64,000 bases of DNA from Polyangia bacterium (GCA_030427835.1 JAUICN010000012.1:1-64000), one strand, 5' to 3'; positions 9,368-18,716 are shown, counted from the stretch's first letter. Notes: generated by a model from the sequence alone, not told the origin. Program-made: numbers and translations.

Positions 9368-11524
9368 TCAGATCACACCGCTCGAACAGGTCACACGCAT
9401 CGTAGCTTCGTTATTTGTTTCCAGGCACTCAGACTGGACACCATCCGGATCTGCCACGGCAAGAACATCCATGGACGTCTCCGTCATCGGCCCCGTACAG
9501 GACACCCGTTCACAGCTCCCGATCGATAGGGACTGCGATGTTTGACCCCGACAAATTTCCACATTCTGATCGTCACGAAACGCGAGCACCACACCACGCC
9601 CCATGGGCAATGCCCCACGGTTGCACACCTCTGCACTCATGGTCGCCATCCCATCAGCGCAGGGGACAAACAATGAATCGGGACGCAACACCGCGGCATC
9701 CGCATTCGCGAGAGCGTCCACGTCTCCCTGCACGTTCTGACGAAAATTGTTCAAACCGTCCACGTCCCAGTTGCGCAACACCTCACTGCTGCGAATCGTC
9801 TCACCCCTATTCCCCACGTGGGTCACCGAATAGGCGTGTTGGTTCCATACCGGGCGCGATGCGGCCCACCTGTCTTCCACATCCCGGAGCACCACAATGC
9901 CGTGAGATTCCTCAAATACCGTACTGTTTCGCAGTGGATCCGTCGATGGGCACACCAAGTTCCCATAGTCATTGGCCGCTGCAACAATCTCGGTGCGAAA
10001 ATCACCATCCACATCCACAATGATCGGATTGTCGTACGCGGTGCCCGACGAACGTGGTGCACTGTATCGAACCTCGCCGGTCTTGCCATCATAGACCCGC
10101 AAATAACACTCATCGGCGTACACCACCTCGGCAGCACCATCCGCGTCAAAATCAAACACCGAAGAACCGGTCATGTTGGAGCTCGCATCCTGCGAGGCCT
10201 GCACCCAAAGAATGCCGTCGGTAGATCCGCTCGCACAATTCCCTAAATCCACCGGATCCTGACAATCCAGATCAAATACCACATACCGATCCGCCCCCGC
10301 TGTGGCGAATTCAGCCCGGCCATCACCATCAAAATCAGCCACAGTCGGTGCCCCTCCCTTGTTGCCGTTGGAGTTGGAGACAGGCCCCTCTGGAATCGGC
10401 AACGGCCCAAACACCACCTGGCCGTCAATCGTCTTCACGTACACCAACTCATCGCGCACCACGACGATCTCAGGATAGTCCTGACCCGCAACAGGCGACG
10501 ACACTGGAAACACTCCCATTTCAGCCACCGCCACCTGCCCCCCCGTAACGGCGTATGGGGAATAGGTTTCGCGAACCAGCTCCTGGTTCACCTCATCCCA
10601 CGCAAAAACACCCTCGTTGAACACCACCTCCGGCGCACCATCCTCGTCCACATCAGCCACGACTGGAATGACTCCACGCTCGTAGTTCCCACGAGCCAAG
10701 GTGACGTCATCCAGGATATTTCCTTGGGCATCGTAGACGGACTCATGGAACAGGATCTCTGGAGTCCCGTCATCATTCAAATCGTAAAGCGAGGGACCGG
10801 CCCAAATATTGGCCTGACCATTGCCATCATAGCCAGGGTCGTTTGTGTGCCAGTACCGAACAAACTCTTTCATCGTTTCATCGTACCGAAAGGCAATCAA
10901 TCCATCGCCAAAGGCTGCCGCCACGATTTCAGCACGACCATCCCCATCCAGATCTCCCACTGCTACCGATGCAACACCTTCCACCTCATCGCCCGGACCA
11001 TTCAACGTGAACAGGGTCTGGCACGTGCCACCATCCACGATGCGAAGGTACGATGGCGCCCAATAACCAGGAAGAGTTCCATAGTTCGCGGTTGGAAATG
11101 AGGGAAATACAATCGACGGAGCGTATGTGCTTTCATCCAAGTCGCTGTCGAGCTGAAAATCAACCACCACAGGGGTCACCATCACCTGGTTGTGGGTGCT
11201 AGCTACCACGGGATCTCCTTCCCAGCGGCACTGTTCAGAGGGAAGAATCTCCTCAATATCAACGGACTGCACGCACCCTGAACTGCAGAGTGGAGTCGCT
11301 CCGTCCACACCTTCATCCACACACACCGCCTCACGGCATACCCGATCTAAACCGCAATCACGATCGTGTGTGCAAGCCCCATAGGTCTCTGCGCAGGTTT
11401 CGTGCTCCTCTTCCTGTGCCTTACCGCCACGGGAACCGCCGCAACCCACCGCGGGCACGGTAAGACAAAACAAACAGAGCCAAAATGAACTGAGAGAGGT
11501 GCGTAAATACAGCGTTCGGACCAC
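9368..11524 (-). CDS. FG-GAP/VCBS-repeat surface lipoprotein (paralogue B)
   Basis: collinear with the preceding ORF (ILPSEQCRW..., DRWAASRPVWNQHAYSVTHVG). Confidence 0.85.
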   Translation of the reverse strand: MVRTLYLRTSLSSFWLCLFCLTVPAVGCGGSRGGKAQEEEHETCAETYGACTHDRDCGLDRVCREAVCVDEGVDGATPLCSSGCVQSVDIEEILPSEQCRWEGDPVVASTHNQVMVTPVVVDFQLDSDLDESTYAPSIVFPSFPTANYGTLPGYWAPSYLRIVDGGTCQTLFTLNGPGDEVEGVASVAVGDLDGDGRAEIVAAAFGDGLIAFRYDETMKEFVRYWHTNDPGYDGNGQANIWAGPSLYDLNDDGTPEILFHESVYDAQGNILDDVTLARGNYERGVIPVVADVDEDGAPEVVFNEGVFAWDEVNQELVRETYSPYAVTGGQVAVAEMGVFPVSSPVAGQDYPEIVVVRDELVYVKTIDGQVVFGPLPIPEGPVSNSNGNKGGAPTVADFDGDGRAEFATAGADRYVVFDLDCQDPVDLGNCASGSTDGILWVQASQDASSNMTGSSVFDFDADGAAEVVYADECYLRVYDGKTGEVRYSAPRSSGTAYDNPIIVDVDGDFRTEIVAAANDYGNLVCPSTDPLRNSTVFEESHGIVVLRDVEDRWAASRPVWNQHAYSVTHVGNRGETIRSSEVLRNWDVDGLNNFRQNVQGDVDALANADAAVLRPDSLFVPCADGMATMSAEVCNRGALPMGRGVVLAFRDDQNVEICRGQTSQSLSIGSCERVSCTGPMTETSMDVLAVADPDGVQSECLETNNEATMRVTCSSGVI

Positions 11525-11580
11525 ATTCCTAGTATCCCAGAAACTTCATCCACCCGCAATCAGCGCAGTTTGCGATGGAT

Positions 11581-12459
11581 CTACCCCGAAACCCGTTCGG
11601 CACCGTCCACACCAAGAACGTTACCTGATACCCAGTTGCAAGCAGGTGTGGTCAAGGCAAGCAACGTGGCGGCCACGTCATCGGGAGTGGTCAGACGGCC
11701 GTAGGGGTGCCGTGCAATCCCATCCGCAATCATCTTTTCGTGGCCGGGGATTTTGCGTAGTGCTGGGGTATCCGTAACCCCCGCGGAAATGGCATTTGCC
11801 GTGATCCCGTGGGGCGCAAGTTCTACCGCAAGTTGGCGAACATGGGATTCCAATGCGGCCTTGGCTGCACCCACCGCACCGTAGGCCGGCCACGCGGTGC
11901 GACTGCCCTCGGAGGTCATGGCAAAAATCCGAGCAGGACTCGAGAACATCTCTCGCGCCATGGCATCCTGGGTCCAATACAGCAGGCTGTGGGCCATCAC
12001 ATCCAAAGTCATATCCATATTCGCCTGGGAGATCCTGGCCGTCGCGTCCCCCTCTGCCCAGTAGGGTTTCAACGTCCCAAACGCCAGGGAGTGCATCAGT
12101 ACCCGTAAGCCTCCAGAGGAGGCCGTGACGGATTGCAACTCGTCCAGAACCTCCACACGTCGACGGGCGTCCGCCGCATTCACATTGAACAAACGGAACG
12201 CCACTCCTGTGGATCCCAAATCCGCTTCGAGCGACTTCACGTGGCCCATCGTCGCTCGCCTATCCAAATGGACTCCCGCAACGTTCAAACCCGCCCGTGC
12301 AAACGTGCGAGCCGCGGCCGCACCAAAGCCACTCGAAACCCCAAGGATGAGCGCCCAGCCCTCCAATGGCTGGAGCAGCGCATTCGTATCCTGTTGCCGA
12401 CTATTGACCATGTGGCGCCCCCTTTCGCGAAGCTTTCTCCTCGATCCCAGACTGGGCAA
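11581..12459 (-). CDS. Short-chain dehydrogenase, enoyl-ACP reductase FabI/FabL-like
   Basis: GVSSGFGAAAARTFARAG; YGAVGAAKAALESHVRQLAVELAPHGITANAISAGVTDTPAL; probable start nearer 12411. Confidence 0.75.
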   Translation of the reverse strand: MPSLGSRRKLRERGRHMVNSRQQDTNALLQPLEGWALILGVSSGFGAAAARTFARAGLNVAGVHLDRRATMGHVKSLEADLGSTGVAFRLFNVNAADARRRVEVLDELQSVTASSGGLRVLMHSLAFGTLKPYWAEGDATARISQANMDMTLDVMAHSLLYWTQDAMAREMFSSPARIFAMTSEGSRTAWPAYGAVGAAKAALESHVRQLAVELAPHGITANAISAGVTDTPALRKIPGHEKMIADGIARHPYGRLTTPDDVAATLLALTTPACNWVSGNVLGVDGAERVSG

Positions 12460-13078
12460 AACGGCCCGACAGCTCCTCCATCACATCACGAAGGTCCACG
12501 TTGCGCGCAAGCAAACCCACAAGCGAGTGGTACAGCAGATCGCCGAACTCAGAAGCCACCCGCGGGCCGCTCTCCTCCGAAAGGGCCTGGCAAAGCTCCT
12601 GGGCCTCCTCGGTGATCTTACCGTTGATCTTCTCCACCCCACCTTCCAGCAACGACTTGGTGTAGCTCTTGCCCCCGCTACCGGCTGCCCTCTCTCCGAG
12701 GGTTCGAAAAAGAGCCGCAAGGGTGGGCAGTGCAGGCAACGTTTCCGAACCCGTCACATCCCTGAAAAAGCAGGTGTTTGCACCTGTGTGGCAACTCGGG
12801 CCCTGGGGATCCGACAAGTACAGCACCGCGTCCCCATCACAATCGAGCCGCACACTTGCAACACCGATCACGTTGCCGCTCTCTTCGCCCTTTTTCCAAA
12901 GTCGTCCCCTGGAGCGGCTGTAGAAATGGGCGAAACCCGTGGCCGCCGTTTGCTCAAGGGCTTCCAGGTTGGCATGGGCCACCATGCGGATCCCACCGGA
13001 GTGGCGATCCTGCACCACCACAGTCACAAGCCCTGCAGCATCCCATTTCAAAAGGTCTTCATCGAGTTTCACGTTCAT
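12401..13078 (-). CDS. hisIE: Bifunctional phosphoribosyl-AMP cyclohydrolase/phosphoribosyl-ATP pyrophosphatase
   Basis: HisI: MVAHANLEALEQTAATGFAHFYSRSRGRLWKKGEESGN..DCDGDAVL..GPSCHTG; HisE: KINGKITEEAQELCQAL. ORF extends to 13243 but MNVKLDEDLLKW at 13078 is the likely start. Confidence 0.9.
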   Translation of the reverse strand: MNVKLDEDLLKWDAAGLVTVVVQDRHSGGIRMVAHANLEALEQTAATGFAHFYSRSRGRLWKKGEESGNVIGVASVRLDCDGDAVLYLSDPQGPSCHTGANTCFFRDVTGSETLPALPTLAALFRTLGERAAGSGGKSYTKSLLEGGVEKINGKITEEAQELCQALSEESGPRVASEFGDLLYHSLVGLLARNVDLRDVMEELSGRFAQSGIEEKASRKGAPHGQ

Positions 13079-13142
13079 GGTCACGGTAGGAACGCAGCCT
13101 ACCGCGCGACGACGCGATCTCAACCCCACTCCGAGGGGTGCC

Positions 13143-13179
13143 AAAAAAAAAGCCGGAATGGAACCATTTCCATTCCGGC
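13143..13179 (-). terminator. Intrinsic terminator after the T3SS-translocon-like operon
   Basis: perfect GCCGGAATGGAA-ccat-TTCCATTCCGGC hairpin followed on the minus strand by an uninterrupted T9 tract. Confidence 0.85.
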
Positions 13180-13251
13180 ACGTGGGGGGAGTCATGACAC
13201 TACCCAGACCTAAACCCGCGATAACACTCGCCCCCAATATCAAACACTGAC

Positions 13252-13836
13252 CTAGCGAGTGGCCGCCTTGTCCGCAGCGGCCTCGCTACGCAGTAGGGCA
13301 TCCAACTTGTCGAGCAGCTTCTCCTGCATCCGATCCGCATCCCGCACCGCATCACCATGATCCGCCACAGACGCCTTCAGCTGCTCTGCTTCCATCCCCA
13401 ACTCGTCTGCGCGGCTTTTGTCTTCACTGGCAAGGAAGTTTGCGCCTGTGGATGCGAGCCCACCAGCCCCTGTCAAACCCTGTGCCAATCCCTTGGCAAT
13501 CGTCGGATCCAGCAAGGGGGATTTACCCGCACTACCTATCATTGCGGCCCCACCAGCAACCCCAACGATGCCCTGAACCATGGAACCGACCATCTGCTTT
13601 CTTGCGGCATCCCTTTGCTTCTGAATCTGCGCATGTTGGGCTTCCAATTGGGCTGCCTGGGACTGGCGCTTGGACTTCCGAGCCACCCGCTGTTGATCCT
13701 CCAGGTTTTCAGCCAGGGCCGCTACGGTCTCCGTCAGCGTGCCCGTCAATCCCGAGGAGGCACCCTGCTCCGTGGGTTCGGGCACTTGGTTGCTTGCAAA
13801 GTACTGACTGTGATTGGTGTTCAAATACGTGTTCAT
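13252..13836 (-). CDS. Putative type III secretion minor translocator (YopD/SipC-like)
   Basis: single hydrophobic segment MVGSMVQGIVGVAGGAAMIGSAG followed by amphipathic coiled coil; position after YopB-like gene. Confidence 0.5.
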   Translation of the reverse strand: MNTYLNTNHSQYFASNQVPEPTEQGASSGLTGTLTETVAALAENLEDQQRVARKSKRQSQAAQLEAQHAQIQKQRDAARKQMVGSMVQGIVGVAGGAAMIGSAGKSPLLDPTIAKGLAQGLTGAGGLASTGANFLASEDKSRADELGMEAEQLKASVADHGDAVRDADRMQEKLLDKLDALLRSEAAADKAATR

Positions 13837-13892
13837 GATTCTTTCCCTATGTTCCTTCTAAATACCTAGACAACGTTCAACGCGCACCCATT

Positions 13893-14906
13893 TCAAACCG
13901 GCTGACGAATCGCCGCCATGGAAGCCGCAAACTGGGCCTCCTGAAGTTGCTGAATCTTGGAGTTCGTACGAGCCACCATCTCCATTCTGGCTTGAAGCTC
14001 CTCCACGGAACTCTCCATCTCAAGGGTGGCGGCGTCCCGTTCGTTGCCGGCCTCCTCACCATCCAGAGTGTGTTCTTTGGCCTGGCGTGTGTGCGCCGCG
14101 TCCTTCACTTGATCCGTACCCTGAATCACTTGACCAGCGCCCTGAATCACCCGGGACACAATGGCCATCGCAGGAGCGAGCTCCGCCAGCTTCGGTGCAG
14201 CGTTTGCAAGCATCCCAGCACCCTGGCCATTGCAGCACCCACCCGCGACGGTGAGGGCCGCTCCCGCCAGTTTCAGGTACAGGGCACACTTCGCCCTATC
14301 CTCTTCTCCAATGATGCCTGTCTTCACGGCAAAGTCGGCAATCTTGTCGGCGCCAAGAAGCATAGCCATTCCAGCAATCGTAAGGCCCAACGTGAGTGGC
14401 CCACCCAGGGCAGCCACCGCAACGGTGGCCACAATCGTGATGGCCTTCACAATCTTACTCAGCTTCTTCCCAAGCTTGCCATGGATGCCAAGAAAGCCCT
14501 TGGCCTTCTTGGAAGCCTTTTCAGCTGCCGCGAGAGCCTCCTGACGCACCTGTTGGGCGTGCTCTGACCGGTTGGCTTGGCTCGTGGCCGACTGCTCCAA
14601 CTGCTTGCCTTGCAGGTCCTTCAGTTGGGAGGCAATCGCCGCAAGGATCATGGCCGGGTCACCCACTCCAGCAAGAATCGACATGCCCTGGGGGCCCACC
14701 AGGTTGGCAAGGGCCGACACATCTGAAGTGCCCTCACCCACGGCCGTTCCCGTGGGGCTTGAAATCCCTAAGGATTGAGCCTCCAGCTCCGTGCCAGAAA
14801 TGTGGGGCACGGAGGCCTTGGAAAGCACATCGGGCGGAACGCCCAGTTCAAAGGTGCCCGTGGGCGTCGTGGGGATTGCGGCTGAATGGGGTGTTACTTG
14901 GGTCAT
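13893..14906 (-). CDS. Putative type III secretion major translocator (YopB/SipB/EspD-like)
   Basis: KKLSKIVKAITIVATVAVAALGGPLTLGLTIAGMAMLLGADKIADFAV plus second hydrophobic segment LAGAALTVAGGCCNGQGAGML, flanked by coiled coils; resembles SipB/YopB hydrophobic core layout. Confidence 0.6.
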   Translation of the reverse strand: MTQVTPHSAAIPTTPTGTFELGVPPDVLSKASVPHISGTELEAQSLGISSPTGTAVGEGTSDVSALANLVGPQGMSILAGVGDPAMILAAIASQLKDLQGKQLEQSATSQANRSEHAQQVRQEALAAAEKASKKAKGFLGIHGKLGKKLSKIVKAITIVATVAVAALGGPLTLGLTIAGMAMLLGADKIADFAVKTGIIGEEDRAKCALYLKLAGAALTVAGGCCNGQGAGMLANAAPKLAELAPAMAIVSRVIQGAGQVIQGTDQVKDAAHTRQAKEHTLDGEEAGNERDAATLEMESSVEELQARMEMVARTNSKIQQLQEAQFAASMAAIRQPV

Positions 14907-14939
14907 CGTTTTCTCCTTTTGCTCCCTTATCGGTCAAAC

Positions 14940-15647
14940 TCAGACCAAGTTGCGTATCACTGCCTGATTTGTTTGATGCATCTGCTTCAAAAGGTTCGTC
15001 ACAAACTGAATCGACTGCGAACGCCGGTCCATGGCGGATTGAAGCTTGATCATATCCAACTGGTTGTTGGAGTTGGCGCGACTCTGCTCCTGTCCCAATG
15101 CCTCCACCCGGGAGTTCAACTGATCCACGCTGATTTTCGCGTCCCCTGCAGGAATCTCCACTCCCCGGCTCTTTAGAAAATCCCGCGCGGTCATGTTGCC
15201 CACCTTGTGGGTGTCGAGCTCAATCTTCTTTGAATCGCCCATGCTCGTCTGAAGCTCGTTGAGGCCCTGTATCTGTGTGCTGAGCTGCTTTGCCTTGGCG
15301 GTAGCTCCGCTGAGCGACTGCATGTGCGTCGCAATTTGCCCATCCAAATCGTTCATCCGCTCAGAAAGAACATACAAAAGCAGTTCTGGAGTTAGTTGAA
15401 CATCATCGGGAATCTGAATGGTCGGAGACGCTTGATACAGCTCCACAGGCCGGAGGGAGCTCTGTCCAACCTTTGAGGCAATCCCCGTACTTGTGGCTGT
15501 CTTAACGTTGGGATCCAGTGCTGGATCCTCGTGCAACATCCTCCAGGCCTCATGCATGTCGTCGGCTTTACCAGTCTTTACCAGGTCTCCCGCCTCCATC
15601 ATTTTGTTGAAGTCAGGTAGTGGCTGCGTATTGATTTTCATTCCCAT
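14940..15647 (-). CDS. Putative T3SS needle-tip-like protein (LcrV/IpaD/EspA-like position and C-terminal helix)
   Basis: C-terminal coiled coil LDMIKLQSAMDRRSQSIQFVTNLLKQMHQTNQAVIRNLV; between LcrG-like and YopB-like genes. Confidence 0.4.
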   Translation of the reverse strand: MGMKINTQPLPDFNKMMEAGDLVKTGKADDMHEAWRMLHEDPALDPNVKTATSTGIASKVGQSSLRPVELYQASPTIQIPDDVQLTPELLLYVLSERMNDLDGQIATHMQSLSGATAKAKQLSTQIQGLNELQTSMGDSKKIELDTHKVGNMTARDFLKSRGVEIPAGDAKISVDQLNSRVEALGQEQSRANSNNQLDMIKLQSAMDRRSQSIQFVTNLLKQMHQTNQAVIRNLV

Positions 15648-15685
15648 TTCTATTTCTCCTTTTTCTTTTTCCAGTTGTTGCTTGG

Positions 15686-15967
15686 TTAAACTTGAATGGC
15701 CCAGATCATGGGAGAGCTAGGCGCGGGCTTAGCGTTCGAACGAGACCGCTCCTGCTCGGACTCCAAACACCGGTCCAACGTGCCCTCAAGCCATTGCTGA
15801 CTGGCGGCATCGGCTTGAACAAGGTGCACATCCCTGGGCGATGTATTTTCCTTCACAAACAGGCCGCGAACACGCTCCTTCTGCTCCGCCATGCGGGCTT
15901 CGGCGTCGGCTAGGAACTGCTCGAGTTGTTCAACATCGGTGACCTGATTTTGGGTGTTCTCTGACAT
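15686..15967 (-). CDS. Small charged coiled-coil protein, LcrG/PcrG-like candidate tip-protein chaperone
   Basis: 93 aa, EQLEQFLADAEARMAEQKERVRGLF, C-terminal PSSPMIWAIQV; first gene of the operon. Confidence 0.35.
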   Translation of the reverse strand: MSENTQNQVTDVEQLEQFLADAEARMAEQKERVRGLFVKENTSPRDVHLVQADAASQQWLEGTLDRCLESEQERSRSNAKPAPSSPMIWAIQV

Positions 15968-16112
15968 GACACCCCCTTATCGGTCAGCGGGTTGCTCCAG
16001 TTGCGTGATCGGAGAACTTTTTTCCCACCTACCGAAATAAATGAGCAGAAAATAACTTTACACCGCGCAGATAATCAGCAGAATTAATATCCCACACAAA
16101 AAGGCGGCAAAA

Positions 16113-16178
16113 GCGAACCAAATCGCGTCAGATCACTCTGAGGGCGAGCGCCCCGGCAGCGCAGGATTGGGGACGTAC
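16113..16178. repeat. Half copy (left arm and core only) of palindromic element
   Basis: 66 bp direct repeat of 16231-16296 with one apparent mismatch. Confidence 0.9.
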
Positions 16179-16235
16179 GGAAACACAGGCCCAGAAGTTA
16201 GAAACAACCCGCGGTAGCACCAGACGAAACGCGAA

Positions 16236-16362
16236 CTAAATCGCGTCAGATCACTCTGAGGGCGAGCGCCCCGGCAGCGCAGGATTGGGGACGTACAAAC
16301 GGTACTTCCCCAATCCGAGCAGGGGAGGTAAGCCGCCCTCAGAGTGATCTGACGCGATTTAG
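16236..16362. repeat. Palindromic intergenic element, full copy
   Basis: perfect 29-bp arms CTAAATCGCGTCAGATCACTCTGAGGGCG / CGCCCTCAGAGTGATCTGACGCGATTTAG around a structured core. Confidence 0.93.
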
Positions 16363-17372
16363 TGGTTGCAGGCCAGGGTAGTGGCTATGGGCTCCACCTC
16401 ACCATGGTGCAGCGGCGTAGTGGTGTGCAGGGCAACGTTGGTCACCGACCACTTCGAATCCACCGCCAGCGGGTGGTACAGGCTGCGCTCATGGGGAACA
16501 AACACCCCATTGAGCTCCATGTGCACCAGCGGCGCACCCATACGAAACGGCAACGACTTTCCCGTCACCAAATCCAACTCCAGGGCCATGGGTCGCCCCC
16601 GGTGCTCCACCATCACAAACGCCGCATCCCGGCCGAGCTCCGTCACGCCACCTAAACTTTCAACACCGGGCGGCAGTTCCGGGCGCCTGTGCTCCAGCAC
16701 CGAACCGGTCATTCCGTCCACCAATACCATCAGCGGCGCGCCCCCACGTTCACTTCCAAAAAACACCCACCGGCGCCCCACCGGATCGTAAGCCCGAAAA
16801 TGCCCATCCACCTGGCGAACCGCAGATGGAAACGTGGACACCGGGATCTGCGAGCCTGTCATCAGATCCGTACGCACCACCTGCCACCGGCTACCCATGG
16901 AACGCACCGACCAGGCCACCCCAAGCTGTGGATCTGGAGACCAGGCCACGGGTGCACCATCCAGGGCAAACCGGGACACCACCGCGCCGGTGGCTGGGTT
17001 CACCTGCGCGAGCACCGATTCGGTTCCAGACATGCCCGCCACAAAAAGCACCCCAAGGGATGGGCTGAAAAAGAAGCCACCATCAAATACCGTGTCCACC
17101 GCACCAAAGGGCACGCGGTGCTGCACCTTGGCACTGGCCAAATCCAACTGCACCAATGAAAGGCCCTCGCTACCGTGTTCAATTGCGTACACTGCGCTGT
17201 GACGATCACAGGAAAGCCCAAGCGCCTGGGCCAAAGCTCCATTGCACACCAACAAACCCAACAGGACAATACCCAGCAGGGCAAAACCCAACACGGAAAA
17301 ATACCGCACCACCAAGGCAAGGTCCTGAACCCTCGAGCGGGCCACCCCCGCACTCTGTACACGCGTCACCAC
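16359..17372 (-). CDS. Membrane-anchored beta-propeller-like protein of unknown function
   Basis: N-terminal TM helix then repeated YAIEHGSEGLSLVQLDLAS-like strands. Confidence 0.5.
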   Translation of the reverse strand: MVTRVQSAGVARSRVQDLALVVRYFSVLGFALLGIVLLGLLVCNGALAQALGLSCDRHSAVYAIEHGSEGLSLVQLDLASAKVQHRVPFGAVDTVFDGGFFFSPSLGVLFVAGMSGTESVLAQVNPATGAVVSRFALDGAPVAWSPDPQLGVAWSVRSMGSRWQVVRTDLMTGSQIPVSTFPSAVRQVDGHFRAYDPVGRRWVFFGSERGGAPLMVLVDGMTGSVLEHRRPELPPGVESLGGVTELGRDAAFVMVEHRGRPMALELDLVTGKSLPFRMGAPLVHMELNGVFVPHERSLYHPLAVDSKWSVTNVALHTTTPLHHGEVEPIATTLACNH

Positions 17373-17545
17373 TACCCCCTAACAGTACCACCTTTGCCCT
17401 GTCCCACTCTAGGGACCATTGCCCGCTTGGCCCCAGACACCTGCTCCCCTGTGAGCCCACACCCACACGCCCACACGCCCAGGTGGGAACGCAAAGCCGT
17501 GAGGCCTGAGCGCCAGACCCGTTTGCAGCACGACCTAGGAGACCC

Positions 17546-18649
17546 TCAGTTCTGAAAAATGGACTGCAGATCGGCGCCCAACAACATCTTTAGACCGTGG
17601 GCAAACCCATCCGAGGGCACCACAAACCGAATCATGGCCGTTTCATCCTCGGTGTACTCCGCCGCCCCCACATATTCCGTCGCCAACACACGGGCCTGTT
17701 GCAACCCCAACATCACACCGAGCGGGGTTCCACCCAGGGACTTCAACAACGTCAGCAGATTCCCCTCAATGGTGGATGGGAACCGCCCAAACATACGCAC
17801 GGAAACGTCCAAAAGGGCCGTCCCATCCTTGCTAGGCGAAGAACTCGAATCCCCTTCATGGTCCCCACCCTGCAGCGTCACCACCAGGCCTTCCACACCA
17901 CCCAACAACAAACCTACCCCCGTGTCCGCAGGTAGTTGGAGTCGACCCGGGATCACCAAAGCCAGTGGAGCACCCATGGCCTGCTCCATCCAACGCCTGC
18001 GCCGGTTGGTTTCAAAAAGTGCACCCGTTCCCGCGGGCCAGCCGCCCTCACGCACCCGGCGCGCCAGGGCCTCACCCTCGCGCAGCACCCCCCAACCACT
18101 GCAAAGCGTGTCCCCGTCCAACAGCCCCACGTCAAACACGTGCAGCCCCACGCGCCCCACCCGCCGGAACCAGGGCCCCGTTTCGGTCAACTGCACATCG
18201 TCCATGGAACGTGCCACCCGCCCCACGGCCTGCCGCGCTCGAATCCCAGCGGACGCAAAGCCACGCAACCACCAGAACACCCCTTCGCCGTATTCCGCCA
18301 TCAATACCTGATCCACCTGGGTAACATCCACCCCCGTGTGCCGCTCAAAACCAAGGCGACTCCGCCCGTCCACAAGCACATTCAACAACGGCAGAAACAC
18401 AGGCGAATCCCACAGCACCCTGGGCCGTGCCCACACCAGCAACTGGGCCCCCTCCGGCACAAGATCCACAAGATCCCCAGCCCTGGGCAACACATCCTCG
18501 AGCGGTGGAGCCTGCACCTGGCGGGACTGGGATCCACCACAACCCAATAGATGGACCCCCAACAGGCTCAAGACCAGCAAATATCGGCTTAAACACCCAG
18601 GCACGGGCATCCGCCAAACACCCCGCCGCTGTTCACAGTGATCCCGCAC
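17546..18649 (-). CDS. Hypothetical lipoprotein
   Basis: lipobox LLGVHLLGCGG; continuous ORF with coherent composition. Confidence 0.55.
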   Translation of the reverse strand: MRDHCEQRRGVWRMPVPGCLSRYLLVLSLLGVHLLGCGGSQSRQVQAPPLEDVLPRAGDLVDLVPEGAQLLVWARPRVLWDSPVFLPLLNVLVDGRSRLGFERHTGVDVTQVDQVLMAEYGEGVFWWLRGFASAGIRARQAVGRVARSMDDVQLTETGPWFRRVGRVGLHVFDVGLLDGDTLCSGWGVLREGEALARRVREGGWPAGTGALFETNRRRRWMEQAMGAPLALVIPGRLQLPADTGVGLLLGGVEGLVVTLQGGDHEGDSSSSPSKDGTALLDVSVRMFGRFPSTIEGNLLTLLKSLGGTPLGVMLGLQQARVLATEYVGAAEYTEDETAMIRFVVPSDGFAHGLKMLLGADLQSIFQN

Positions 18650-18681
18650 CGCACCTCGATACCGCGACCCACAATAAAAGA

Positions 18682-18716
18682 AAAGGAACCCGACCCCCCC
18701 AAGGCCAGGTTCCTTT
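18682..18716 (-). terminator. Intrinsic terminator downstream of recA
   Basis: AAAGGAACC...GGTTCCTTT stem, minus-strand T-rich tail (TTTCTTTTATT). Confidence 0.7.
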
